A stretch of DNA of 6,967 nt, taken from the NCBI GenBank assembly GCA_946535455.1, contig CAMNDO010000031.1:1-6967 (forward strand), in the 5' to 3' direction. A program made the translations under genes and the position numbers. The notes below the pieces were generated by a model that did not search any database, was not told the origin of the DNA, and saw nothing but the letters and a program-made list of their open reading frames with translations. The DNA is from an uncultured Caryophanales bacterium. GTDB taxonomy: Bacteria > Bacillota_I > Bacilli_A > RF39 > UBA660. How positions within the stretch are numbered: the first letter of the stretch is position 1; every line of letters starts with the position of its first letter. Of the stretch, positions 1 to 6,265 are shown piece by piece.

Positions 1-1
1 A

Positions 2-658
2 GATAAATTATTTGAAAAAGAAGAGGTAAAAGAAAAGAAAGAAGAAAAAGTAGAACAAAAAGAGCCAGTGATTATTACATATGAAGCGACAGATGAAAAA
101 ATTATCGAATTGGTTAGTAGATTAATGAAAGGAACATCTTGTGATGCTATTGAAGAATTTGTCAATGATAAAAAGGTAGTAGCAAAAGATATTTCTAATA
201 AAAGAGCTTATTATGTAGCAATGCTTGAACATTATCCTTCTAATACAATTGCATTAGAGGAACTTCTTCAAACGATGCGAAAATACTTTGGTAGGGATTA
301 TTCATTTAATCCAGATAGCCTGGATGAGTCATGTGAATACAAGTATGATGCTTCTACAAAAACATATATCAAAAAGGATATCCCATGTGGAGGTACTTGT
401 CCACCAATGACACAGTATAAAATCACAAAAGCAGTAGATACGGATGGTGTTTTAAAGATAGATGTAAAAGTAGCATTCTCTAAAACAGATGGAAATGAAG
501 GATATTATGCAGATTATGCAAGAACGGTTCAAATTCAAGAAGGATTTGATGGAAATTATCCGCCGGTAGATCCACCTTTTGAAAAAGGAACAACATATCA
601 ATTTACGTTCCAAATGGAAGATGGCAATTATGTATATGTTTCTAGTGAGCCAATATAA
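2..658 (+). CDS. Uncharacterised membrane-anchored surface protein, 5'-partial
   Basis: The reading frame is open to the left edge, so the GTG at 68 is probably internal: it has no ribosome site, and 22 codons of the same frame precede it. The visible start is a Lys/Glu-rich stalk beginning DKLFEKEEVKEK, followed by a globular part. Counting from the GTG codon, landmarks are SCD at 24-26, NDKKVVAKDISN at 33-44, a CGGTC motif at 107-111, and a C-terminal beta-like block ending YVYVSSEPI. Cysteines are at 25, 89, 107 and 111. The paralogue at 2199-2591 has the equivalent DKL directly after a hydrophobic segment. The missing N-terminus is therefore probably a single membrane anchor, with this domain outside the cell (inference). 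From memory it resembles uncharacterised proteins frequent in gut Firmicutes; I know of no assigned function. A terminator follows. Confidence 0.8.
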   Translation, partial: DKLFEKEEVKEKKEEKVEQKEPVIITYEATDEKIIELVSRLMKGTSCDAIEEFVNDKKVVAKDISNKRAYYVAMLEHYPSNTIALEELLQTMRKYFGRDYSFNPDSLDESCEYKYDASTKTYIKKDIPCGGTCPPMTQYKITKAVDTDGVLKIDVKVAFSKTDGNEGYYADYARTVQIQEGFDGNYPPVDPPFEKGTTYQFTFQMEDGNYVYVSSEPI

Positions 659-670
659 AATTAGTTTTAT

Positions 671-699
671 AAAAAGGAAGTAGTGTACTTTCTTTTTTT
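671..699 (+). terminator. Rho-independent terminator after the first surface-protein gene
   Basis: A 12-bp stem pairs AAAAAGGAAGTA (671-682) with TACTTTCTTTTT (686-697), with one G-U pair and a three-base loop. The right arm runs into the T tract. It begins 13 bases after the stop codon and separates the first gene from the promoter of the next. Confidence 0.75.
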
Positions 700-711
700 G
701 TCAATTGACAA
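698..711. promoter_or_regulatory. Perfect 14-bp palindrome, possible operator
   Basis: TTGTCAATTGACAA is a perfect inverted repeat about 40 bp upstream of the -10 box of the 782-2122 gene. Its right half contains TTGACA (705-710), and the same hexamer recurs at 727-732, 22 bp later. It could be a regulator site or simply part of the terminator/promoter junction. No cognate regulator lies in the window. Confidence 0.3.
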
Positions 712-726
712 TAACTTTACGTGCGA

Positions 727-758
727 TTGACATATTTTTATTTGTTTTATGCTATAAT
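727..758 (+). promoter_or_regulatory. Promoter of the 446-residue membrane protein gene
   Basis: A perfect -35 TTGACA (727-732) and a perfect -10 TATAAT (753-758) are preceded by an extended -10 dinucleotide (TGC directly before TATAAT). The spacer is 20 bp, longer than the usual 17, but extended -10 promoters tolerate this. The expected start is near 765, giving a leader of about 17 bases. A weak ribosome site, GGGTGG at 773-778, lies just before the ATG. Confidence 0.6.
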
Positions 759-781
759 ATAATGGAAAAAGTGGGTGGACT

Positions 782-2122
782 ATGGAACAAAATAAGAATC
801 TAAAAAAGAATATTTGGAAATACTGTTTCATTCTTTTCTTTGCTCTACTTATTTTATTATTACTGAGTATTATTTTTACTTTAAAGTATCAGGATATCAT
901 TTATTATCACGTTTCGAGTCCAGATATTGTATCATATGATAAATTTATGATTCATTGGCATGAAGATGTAGATTCCGATGATGAAGAAGAGATGGATCCA
1001 AGAGATTTGTTTTTGAAAAAATGCCTTTATTTGAATTCTTATATAAATACATGTCATTTTAAAATATTATCATGGAATCAAGAAGAATTTGTATATCAAA
1101 AGAAAGATTATGTATCTCATTACTACGTGAAAAACAAAAAGCAAGAAGAAATTGCTGATATTGATTTAACGGGATTGTTTTTTCAAAATAAGGAATATGA
1201 GTTTTATTTTTTAAATCCAGAATTTGTTATTGTCGCAGGAAAAAATATCTATCAAAAAAAATATCGTTATCGCTTAGTTCGATATCATGATGAATATTTA
1301 GATTTAAAGATACAAAGAATCACTTCAGAAGATCGTAAAGGAAATCATCCAAGTTTTATTCCAGTAGGATTTGAATCAAAATATACATATCATGAAAAAA
1401 CACAAGAGATTTTAGGTTTTCAAAAAGTAAAAAAGAAGAACTTAAAATATTTAGAGGATCAGTATTATGATCAAAATGGAAACTTGAACTCTATGGAGCA
1501 AAATCAAGCAAACGGATGTTATCAATATGTAGGAGAAGAAAGAGCTATAGAAATAAAAGAACTCTGTGTTATGGATCATAAAGTCTTATTCTCATATCCA
1601 GTGGATAATAAGATACAAGTCGAAACGGATGAATGGAAATGGATAGATCAAAATCAAACAAAACTATATTATTCTATGGGTTTTCGTGGAGGTGTTGATT
1701 TTTATTACGTTTTAAACGAAAATAGTTTATGTCTTAGGGAAAAATCTTGTTATCAAAAGATGAACATTACTCATTTGAAAACCATCTCAGTGGAGGAATA
1801 TGAAAAAGTATTTCAAGATGAACTCAATCAAGAAAAGGAAGACGAAAAAATGAAATCGGCAATTGGATACTATCAAAATAATTCTAATATTGATACATAC
1901 CATGTAATATATGAAGCAATGATAACAGAAAATTATATAACGATGTATATATATGATATTGAAAAAAAAGAGGTAATAGAAAAACAGGTGGATGACATTA
2001 GTGCTTCTAGTATGATTCTATATGAAGATGGAATGGAAGTACCACCGATTGCTGGTAAATTTTATAAAGTAGATAAAAAAGATTTAAAATCATTATCAGA
2101 AGATAATAGATATGAAAGGTAA
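782..2122 (+). CDS. Uncharacterised single-pass membrane protein with a large extracytoplasmic domain
   Basis: The protein has 446 residues. A short basic N-terminus (NLKKNIWK) is followed by one strongly hydrophobic segment at about 13-35 (CFILFFALLILLLLSIIF). There is no lipobox or signal-peptidase-like end, so this looks like an N-in, C-out anchored protein. The remaining ~410 residues are rich in Tyr, Lys and Glu, with an acidic patch at 65-72 (DSDDEEEM). Six cysteines lie outside the membrane at 81, 91, 246, 262, 317 and 323. Their grouping as three close pairs suggests disulfides (inference). I recognise no enzyme motif and cannot assign a function. The start is supported by the promoter and by GGGTGG just upstream. 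The gene ends in tandem TAA TAA. No terminator separates it from the next reading frame, so the two are probably co-transcribed. Confidence 0.8.
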   Translation: MEQNKNLKKNIWKYCFILFFALLILLLLSIIFTLKYQDIIYYHVSSPDIVSYDKFMIHWHEDVDSDDEEEMDPRDLFLKKCLYLNSYINTCHFKILSWNQEEFVYQKKDYVSHYYVKNKKQEEIADIDLTGLFFQNKEYEFYFLNPEFVIVAGKNIYQKKYRYRLVRYHDEYLDLKIQRITSEDRKGNHPSFIPVGFESKYTYHEKTQEILGFQKVKKKNLKYLEDQYYDQNGNLNSMEQNQANGCYQYVGEERAIEIKELCVMDHKVLFSYPVDNKIQVETDEWKWIDQNQTKLYYSMGFRGGVDFYYVLNENSLCLREKSCYQKMNITHLKTISVEEYEKVFQDELNQEKEDEKMKSAIGYYQNNSNIDTYHVIYEAMITENYITMYIYDIEKKEVIEKQVDDISASSMILYEDGMEVPPIAGKFYKVDKKDLKSLSEDNRYER

Positions 2123-2152
2123 TAAAATATAAATGAGAATGATAAAAATCTA

Positions 2153-2198
2153 ATGGAATTAGAACAAAAAAAAAGGAAAGTTAGTACCTATACTAATC
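2153..2198 (+). other. Apparent out-of-frame N-terminal anchor segment with an A9 run
   Basis: An ATG at 2153 opens MELEQKK and then meets nine A (2166-2174). In the annotated frame the sequence continues into a short unrelated tail and stops. If one A is removed, it joins the downstream frame as GKLVPILIMSLFLACC, giving a basic start plus a hydrophobic membrane segment. The downstream frame has no stop between 2163 and its ATG at 2199. This could be a real frameshift mutation, slippage at the A run, or a sequencing or assembly error. Confidence 0.45.
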
Positions 2199-2591
2199 AT
2201 GAGTTTATTTCTAGCATGTTGTGAAATGGGAACTTTTGTTTATCTAAATCGTGATAAATTATTGAATAAACCAGAAAAAACACTAGAAGAGGAAATGGAA
2301 GAAACTCCATACACATTGTTAATTAAAAAATATTTACGCGGAAGTCCTCCAGCAAGTTGTGATTCAATTGAATACTTTACCAATAACAAAAAAGTAGTAT
2401 CCAATGATATCGATAATATATATGCAGCAAATGTGATGATATATAGTGATTTTAATAATGATTATGAAAGACTGATTTCCATTGATAAATCAGAAGGTAA
2501 AAAAATATCAGCCAAAGGATCTGATTACAAATTCATTTTTCAAAAAGAGGGAGAAAACTGGGTTTATATCTCATCAGAATCAATAAAATAA
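2199..2591 (+). CDS. Shortened paralogue of the first surface protein; N-terminus probably frameshifted
   Basis: This is a 130-codon frame. Residues 53-73 (SCDSIEYF, then NNKKVV and NDIDN) match the first gene's SCDAIEEF/NDKKVV/KDISN block at 14 of 21 positions. The last ~25 residues (KGSDYKFIFQ to VYISSESIK) match its C-terminus (KGTTYQFTFQ to VYVSSEPI). About 90 residues in between, including the CGGTC motif, are absent. DY-R at 88-91 lines up with DY-R at 149-152 of the first gene (GTG numbering). The ATG at 2199 is a doubtful start: it falls inside the hydrophobic segment, and the nearest purine-rich site (AAGGAAAG, 2173-2180) is 18 bases away. The original start was probably ATG 2153, in another frame. 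The protein may be a reduced but functional anchor protein or a decaying copy. It probably lies in one transcript with the preceding gene and ends at a terminator. Confidence 0.6.
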   Translation: MSLFLACCEMGTFVYLNRDKLLNKPEKTLEEEMEETPYTLLIKKYLRGSPPASCDSIEYFTNNKKVVSNDIDNIYAANVMIYSDFNNDYERLISIDKSEGKKISAKGSDYKFIFQKEGENWVYISSESIK

Positions 2592-2609
2592 GAGGAAAAC
2601 CTCTTTTTT
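2590..2609 (+). terminator. Rho-independent terminator after the shortened paralogue
   Basis: The stem AAGAGG (2590-2595) and CCTCTT (2600-2605) encloses an AAAA loop and is followed directly by a T run. It overlaps the last two bases of the stop codon. It closes the surface-protein region and isolates the acyl-CoA synthetase gene. Confidence 0.8.
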
Positions 2610-2614
2610 ATTTG

Positions 2615-2643
2615 TTTTCATTTTTTGTTTCCTATAGTATAAT
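2615..2643 (+). promoter_or_regulatory. Promoter of the acyl-CoA synthetase gene
   Basis: There is a perfect -10 TATAAT (2638-2643). The best -35, TTTTCA (2615-2620), is weak and lies 17 bp upstream. Transcription would begin near 2650, about 11 bases before the ATG, so the message starts almost at its ribosome site. Confidence 0.5.
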
Positions 2644-2650
2644 AAATATT

Positions 2651-2655
2651 GGTGA
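2651..2655 (+). promoter_or_regulatory. Ribosome site that places the acyl-CoA synthetase start at 2661
   Basis: GGTGA fits the right half of the usual AGGAGGTGA signal and is 5 bases before ATG 2661. A TTG at 2649 in the same frame would overlap this site and is therefore rejected as the start. Confidence 0.7.
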
Positions 2656-2660
2656 ATAAG

Positions 2661-4508
2661 ATGAGTAAAAGTATCAAAGCTCCATGGAGAAAGTTTTATG
2701 ATGATGAAAAGGAACATTTAGAGTATCCTGATTTTTCAGCATATAAATTAATTGAATATACAGCAAGTAAACATTTAAATAATATTAGTTATAATTATTA
2801 TGGAAATCAAAAGACTTATCATGAGTTTTTAAAACAAATTGATGAGGCAGCAAGAAGCTTAAAAGCAATTGGAGTCAAGCATAAAGATGTGGTTTCGATT
2901 TGTATGCCAAATACACCAGAAGCGATTATTTCATTTTATGCTGTGAATAAAATAGGAGCAGTAGCTTCTATGATTCATCCTTTGAGTGCTGAAAATGAAA
3001 TTAAAAATTATTTAAATTTATCCAAATCAGAGTGGTTAATTAGTGTAGATTTTGATGAACCAAAAATTGATAAAATTGTAAAAGAAACGAAACTAAAGAA
3101 AATTGTTTTAGTAGGAGTGGGAGAATCTATGCCTACTTTGATGAAGTCTTTGTATGCGACAACGACCATTCCTAAAAATATTATACCGAAAACCATGAAA
3201 ACACTAAATCCCAATACCTATCTTCATAATGATAAAAAGAAGATTAGTTGGAAAGAGTTTATTCGTTTAGGAAAGGAATATGAAAAAGAAATTGATGATG
3301 GATTTAAAGGAAAAGATTTAGCTGCAATTCTTTATTCTGGAGGAACGACAGGAACTCCAAAAGGAGTGAAATTAACCAATTTAAATTTAAATGCTTCTGC
3401 GATGCAAAATTTTGAACATGTTGCTTGTTTAAAAGATAAAGATAAAGTACTTGCCATTATGCCAATCTTTCATGGATTTGGATTATCGGTTTGTATTCAT
3501 TGTGTACAATATTTTGGAGGAACCAGTATTTTAATTCCACAATTTAATGCGAATACGTTTGATAAGATTTGTAAGAAATATGAACCAAATGTTATCGTAG
3601 GGGTTCCTACTTTATTTGATGCCATTATGAAGAATAAAAACTTTAAGAATATGAAGTTAGATTCGTTAACTTGTGTCATTTCGGGAGGAGATTCTTTATC
3701 AGTAGAGTTAAAGAAAAACTTTGATGACTGGTTAAAAGAACATAAATCTCCTACTACCATTCGAGAAGGATATGGTTTGACAGAATGTTGTGCTGCGAGT
3801 TGTTTTACTCCATTAAACTATTATAAAAAAGGTAGTATTGGAATTCCTTATCCCGATATGTATTATAAAATTGTAAAAGAAGGAACCGAAAAAGAAGTGC
3901 CATATGGAACAGAAGGGGAAATTGTAATATCTGGGCCTACGGTTATGAGTGGATATATTCGAAACAAGAAAGAAACCAAACAAACGTTACGAAAACATAA
4001 AGATGGTAGAACTTGGCTTCATACTGGGGATGAAGGATATATGGACTCAGATGGATTTGTTTACTTTAAAGGAAGAATCAAACGAATGATTATTTCTTCT
4101 GGATATTGTGTTTATCCAAATAATATTGAAAATATTATTGATTCTCATCCAGATGTTAGAATGAGTTGTGTGATTGGAGTTCCACATCCCTATAAAGTAT
4201 CTGCTGCGAAAGCATTTATTGTATTAAAAGATCCAAAGAAAGAAAGTGAAGAAGTTTTAAACTCCATTAAAGAATTAATTGAGAAGAACTTAGCTCGTTT
4301 CTCTTGGCCTTATGAATATGAGTTTAGAGAAGAATTACCAAAAACATTAGTAGGAAAAATTGCTTATAATGTTTTGATTCATGAAGAAGAGATGAAAAAT
4401 CGAAATAAAAAGTATGAAGTTAGTGAAGAATTATTAGAACAAGTAGAAGATGAATCCAATAGTGAAAAATTATTGGATAAAATGAAAGTAGAGAAAAAAG
4501 GAAAGTAA
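2661..4508 (+). CDS. Long-chain acyl-CoA synthetase-like AMP-forming ligase
   Basis: This 615-residue member of the ANL adenylate-forming superfamily probably activates a fatty acid or other carboxylate with ATP, then transfers it to CoA. Visible core motifs are the phosphate-binding loop YSGGTTGTPKGVK (225-237), the aryl/acyl site YGLTE (371-375), TGD (455-457), GRIKRMIISSGY (471-482) with VYPNNIE following, and the C-terminal lysine motif PKTLVGKI with catalytic Lys 566. All key residues look intact, so the enzyme should be active. No membrane segment is evident. The last ~40 residues, after the lysine domain, form a highly charged, possibly helical tail beyond the usual end. Substrate cannot be read from the sequence; long-chain fatty acid is the family default, and other acids are possible. 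It is a single-gene unit with its own promoter and terminator, so its position beside ruvAB need not be functional. Confidence 0.9.
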   Translation: MSKSIKAPWRKFYDDEKEHLEYPDFSAYKLIEYTASKHLNNISYNYYGNQKTYHEFLKQIDEAARSLKAIGVKHKDVVSICMPNTPEAIISFYAVNKIGAVASMIHPLSAENEIKNYLNLSKSEWLISVDFDEPKIDKIVKETKLKKIVLVGVGESMPTLMKSLYATTTIPKNIIPKTMKTLNPNTYLHNDKKKISWKEFIRLGKEYEKEIDDGFKGKDLAAILYSGGTTGTPKGVKLTNLNLNASAMQNFEHVACLKDKDKVLAIMPIFHGFGLSVCIHCVQYFGGTSILIPQFNANTFDKICKKYEPNVIVGVPTLFDAIMKNKNFKNMKLDSLTCVISGGDSLSVELKKNFDDWLKEHKSPTTIREGYGLTECCAASCFTPLNYYKKGSIGIPYPDMYYKIVKEGTEKEVPYGTEGEIVISGPTVMSGYIRNKKETKQTLRKHKDGRTWLHTGDEGYMDSDGFVYFKGRIKRMIISSGYCVYPNNIENIIDSHPDVRMSCVIGVPHPYKVSAAKAFIVLKDPKKESEEVLNSIKELIEKNLARFSWPYEYEFREELPKTLVGKIAYNVLIHEEEMKNRNKKYEVSEELLEQVEDESNSEKLLDKMKVEKKGK

Positions 4509-4520
4509 TTTCCTTTTTCT
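4495..4520 (+). terminator. Rho-independent terminator of the acyl-CoA synthetase gene
   Basis: A perfect 10-bp stem joins AAAAAGGAAA (4495-4504) and TTTCCTTTTT (4509-4518). The four-base loop, GTAA, contains the gene's own stop codon. The right arm supplies the T tract. The stem is A/T-rich but complete. Confidence 0.7.
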
Positions 4521-4533
4521 TGACATTAAAATT

Positions 4534-4547
4534 AGAAATTATGTTCG
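4534..4547. promoter_or_regulatory. Candidate LexA (SOS) box before ruvA
   Basis: AGAAATTATGTTCG resembles the Gram-positive LexA/DinR site CGAAC-N4-GTTCG. The right half GTTCG is perfect, while the left half matches at three of five bases. It ends 6 bp before the proposed -35 of ruvA. In Bacillus subtilis ruvAB belongs to the LexA regulon, which makes the location sensible. The imperfect left half keeps this tentative. Confidence 0.4.
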
Positions 4548-4553
4548 TTATGA

Positions 4554-4582
4554 TTGCGACTTTTGAAAAATTGATTTATAAT
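4554..4582 (+). promoter_or_regulatory. Promoter of ruvAB
   Basis: The -35 TTGCGA (4554-4559), a 17-bp spacer and a perfect -10 TATAAT (4577-4582) form a good sigma-A type promoter. The start would be near 4589, about 11 bases before the ruvA ATG. A second TTGACA at 4520-4525 has no well-spaced -10 partner. Confidence 0.65.
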
Positions 4583-4589
4583 AAATATA

Positions 4590-4594
4590 GGTGA
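4590..4594 (+). promoter_or_regulatory. Ribosome site that places the ruvA start at 4600
   Basis: GGTGA is 5 bases before ATG 4600. The GTG at 4591 in the same frame is part of this site. ATG 4600 also gives the family's usual opening, MYDYIKG. Confidence 0.75.
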
Positions 4595-4599
4595 ATAGT

Positions 4600-5160
4600 A
4601 TGTATGATTATATCAAAGGGATGGTTGTATCCATTCAAAATAATGCCATTGTATTAGAAAACTCTGGAATTGGATATTTGATTCATGTTTCGAATCCATA
4701 TTCTTTCGAGGTAGAGGAAGAAATAAAAGTTTATGTGTATCAGCAAGTAATGGAAGATGATTTATTATTATATGGATTTAAAACAGAAGAAGAGAAGAAT
4801 TTGTTTTTAAAATTAATTAGTGTAAAAGGTTTGGGTTGTAAAATGGCTCTTCCTATTTTAGCAGTGGGTTCTCCTTCTGGAATCATTGATGCGATTGAAA
4901 GAGAGAATTTGTTGTATTTAAAGAAATTTCCAAAGATTGGAGATAAATTAGCCAAACAAATGATATTAGATTTAAAAGGAAAATTAGGATCTGTTTCTGA
5001 AGTGGTATCGGAAAATACAGAAACAGAAACAGACTTAAGAGATGTTTTATTAGGACTTGGATATAAAGAAAAAGAAATTCATGCAGTGATTGTTAGAGTA
5101 GATCATACCTTATCTTTAGAAGAACAAGTAAAAGAATGTTTAAAACTATTATTAAAATAA
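4600..5160 (+). CDS. ruvA: Holliday junction branch migration protein RuvA
   Basis: RuvA binds the four-way DNA junction as a tetramer and loads the RuvB motor during recombinational repair in the cytoplasm. The protein has 186 residues, slightly under the usual ~200. Residues 1-62 form the OB-fold domain (MYDYIKG, then the acidic-pin stretch EDD at 52-54 and LLYGF). Two helix-hairpin-helix DNA-binding motifs follow: VKGLGCKMAL (75-84), where Cys replaces the more usual Pro, and FPKIGDKLAKQMILDLKGKL (110-129). A Glu/Thr-rich linker (about 131-145) leads to the small C-terminal domain (about 146-186), which contacts RuvB in known structures. The gene has its own promoter and a possible LexA site, and ruvB begins 9 bases after its stop. 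The resolvase gene ruvC is absent, as expected for Firmicutes, which generally use RecU. Confidence 0.96.
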   Translation: MYDYIKGMVVSIQNNAIVLENSGIGYLIHVSNPYSFEVEEEIKVYVYQQVMEDDLLLYGFKTEEEKNLFLKLISVKGLGCKMALPILAVGSPSGIIDAIERENLLYLKKFPKIGDKLAKQMILDLKGKLGSVSEVVSENTETETDLRDVLLGLGYKEKEIHAVIVRVDHTLSLEEQVKECLKLLLK

Positions 5161-5169
5161 GGGGGATAT

Positions 5170-6204
5170 ATGAAGGAAGAAAATATTGTAAAAAATTATG
5201 AATTAACGGATGATGAAAAACTAGATAATACCATTCGACCTGAGACGATTGAAGAATACATTGGTCAAAAAGATGTGAAAGAAAATATTAAAGTGTTTGT
5301 GAAAGCAGCAAAGATGAGAGAAGAAGCATTAGATCATGTGTTATTATATGGTCCTCCTGGGCTTGGAAAAACAACACTTGCTTTCATTATTGCTCATGAA
5401 ATGGGAACGAGTATTAAAACAGCATCAGGGCCTAGTATTGAGAAAAGTGGAGATTTAGCAGCCATTCTTTCGACACTAGAACCAGGAGATGTATTATTTA
5501 TCGATGAAATTCACAGAATGCCAAGATATATTGAAGAAATATTATATCCTGCGATGGAAGATTTTTCATTGGATATTATTGTGGGTAGTGAAGGAAATAG
5601 TCGAAATATTAAAATTGATTTACCTCCCTTTACTTTAGTAGGAGCTACCACTCGAGCAGGAGATTTGTCTTCTCCATTACGAGATCGATTTGGAATTATT
5701 CATAAACTACAATACTATACGGAAGAAGAATTAACGGATATTGTGAAAAGAACAGCAAGAGTCTTAGATGTGGAAATTGATGACGATGCTGCGGTAGAAC
5801 TTGCCAAAAGAAGTAGAGGAACTCCAAGAATTGCGAATCGTTTGTTTAAGAGAGTAAGAGACTTTGCGATGGTACAAGGAGACGGAACTGTTACTTTAGA
5901 AATTACAGAAGAAGCGTTAAATAAATTAAAGGTTGATAAAATGGGTCTTGATAATACCGATCGAGAATTATTACTTTCTATTATTGAAAAGTTTAATGGT
6001 GGTCCTGTAGGAATTGATGCTTTGAGTAGTTCGATTGGAGAAGAAGTCACAACCATTGAAGATGTTTATGAACCTTATCTTTTACAAGAGGGATTACTAA
6101 AAAGAACTTCAAGAGGAAGAGTTGTAACGGACAAAGCTTATGAAATGTTAGGAATTCCTGTAAAAAATGAAAAAAACAAACAGACAACACTTGATTTTGA
6201 ATAA
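5170..6204 (+). CDS. ruvB: Holliday junction ATP-dependent helicase RuvB
   Basis: RuvB is the hexameric AAA+ motor that pulls DNA arms through the RuvA-bound junction, driving branch migration. At 344 residues it is full length. Visible motifs are the Walker A loop GPPGLGKTT (61-69), Walker B LFIDEIH (109-115), sensor 1 LVGATTRAG (156-164) with LRDRFG (170-175, arginine-finger region), and sensor 2 GTPRIANR (217-224). The C-terminal winged-helix domain covers about 255-330, with [18 protein letters not shown] as its DNA-facing part. A short polar tail follows. The ATG is preceded by GGGGGAT (5161-5167), a strong ribosome site. It is co-transcribed with ruvA. All catalytic residues are present. 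Confidence 0.97.
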   Translation: MKEENIVKNYELTDDEKLDNTIRPETIEEYIGQKDVKENIKVFVKAAKMREEALDHVLLYGPPGLGKTTLAFIIAHEMGTSIKTASGPSIEKSGDLAAILSTLEPGDVLFIDEIHRMPRYIEEILYPAMEDFSLDIIVGSEGNSRNIKIDLPPFTLVGATTRAGDLSSPLRDRFGIIHKLQYYTEEELTDIVKRTARVLDVEIDDDAAVELAKRSRGTPRIANRLFKRVRDFAMVQGDGTVTLEITEEALNKLKVDKMGLDNTDRELLLSIIEKFNGGPVGIDALSSSIGEEVTTIEDVYEPYLLQEGLLKRTSRGRVVTDKAYEMLGIPVKNEKNKQTTLDFE

Positions 6205-6219
6205 AAAATAAGGTATAAA
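6191..6219 (+). promoter_or_regulatory. Possible promoter for queA inside the end of ruvB
   Basis: TTGATT (6191-6196), a 17-bp spacer and TATAAA (6214-6219) resemble a sigma-A promoter. Transcription would start near 6226, within the left arm of the following hairpin, which would then not fold in this transcript. A/T-rich DNA produces such matches by chance, so confidence is limited. Confidence 0.35.
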
Positions 6220-6221
6220 AG

Positions 6222-6245
6222 AAGCACTGAGTTTTCAGTGCTTTT
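6222..6245 (+). terminator. Hairpin between ruvB and queA, probably a partial terminator
   Basis: A perfect 9-bp stem AAGCACTGA (6222-6230) and TCAGTGCTT (6235-6243), with loop GTTT, is the most G+C-rich hairpin in the window. The T tract is short (TTTT, then CC), so read-through into queA is plausible. Confidence 0.65.
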
Positions 6246-6251
6246 CCAAAG

Positions 6252-6258
6252 AAAGGAG
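6252..6258 (+). promoter_or_regulatory. Ribosome site of queA
   Basis: AAAGGAG is 7 bases before ATG 6266, the strongest classical Shine-Dalgarno match in the window, and fixes the queA start. Confidence 0.8.
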
Positions 6259-6265
6259 AAAAAAT

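Noticed and set aside
68..70. GTG as the start of the first gene
   Set aside because: The frame stays open to the left edge with a Lys/Glu stalk that matches the paralogue, and there is no ribosome site before the GTG.
2199..2225. Lipoprotein signal in FLACC of the shortened paralogue
   Set aside because: LACC resembles a lipobox, but the sequence continues as a hydrophobic stretch (EMGTFVYL) like a membrane anchor, and the first paralogue's stalk starts right after the equivalent point. It is possible but unsupported.
782..2591. A defence or toxin-antitoxin system in the hypothetical genes
   Set aside because: No nuclease, ATPase, toxin or DNA-binding motif is visible; both proteins look like membrane-anchored surface proteins.
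2649..2651. TTG start for the acyl-CoA synthetase
   Set aside because: It overlaps the GGTGA ribosome site that serves ATG 2661.
3008..3760. Minus-strand reading frames within the acyl-CoA synthetase gene
   Set aside because: They are antisense to conserved coding sequence, have no ribosome sites and show no recognisable protein features.
4520..4554. TTGACA (4520) as the -35 of ruvA
   Set aside because: The nearest -10-like hexamers lie 14 or 23 bp away, while TTGCGA/TATAAT has an ideal 17-bp spacer.
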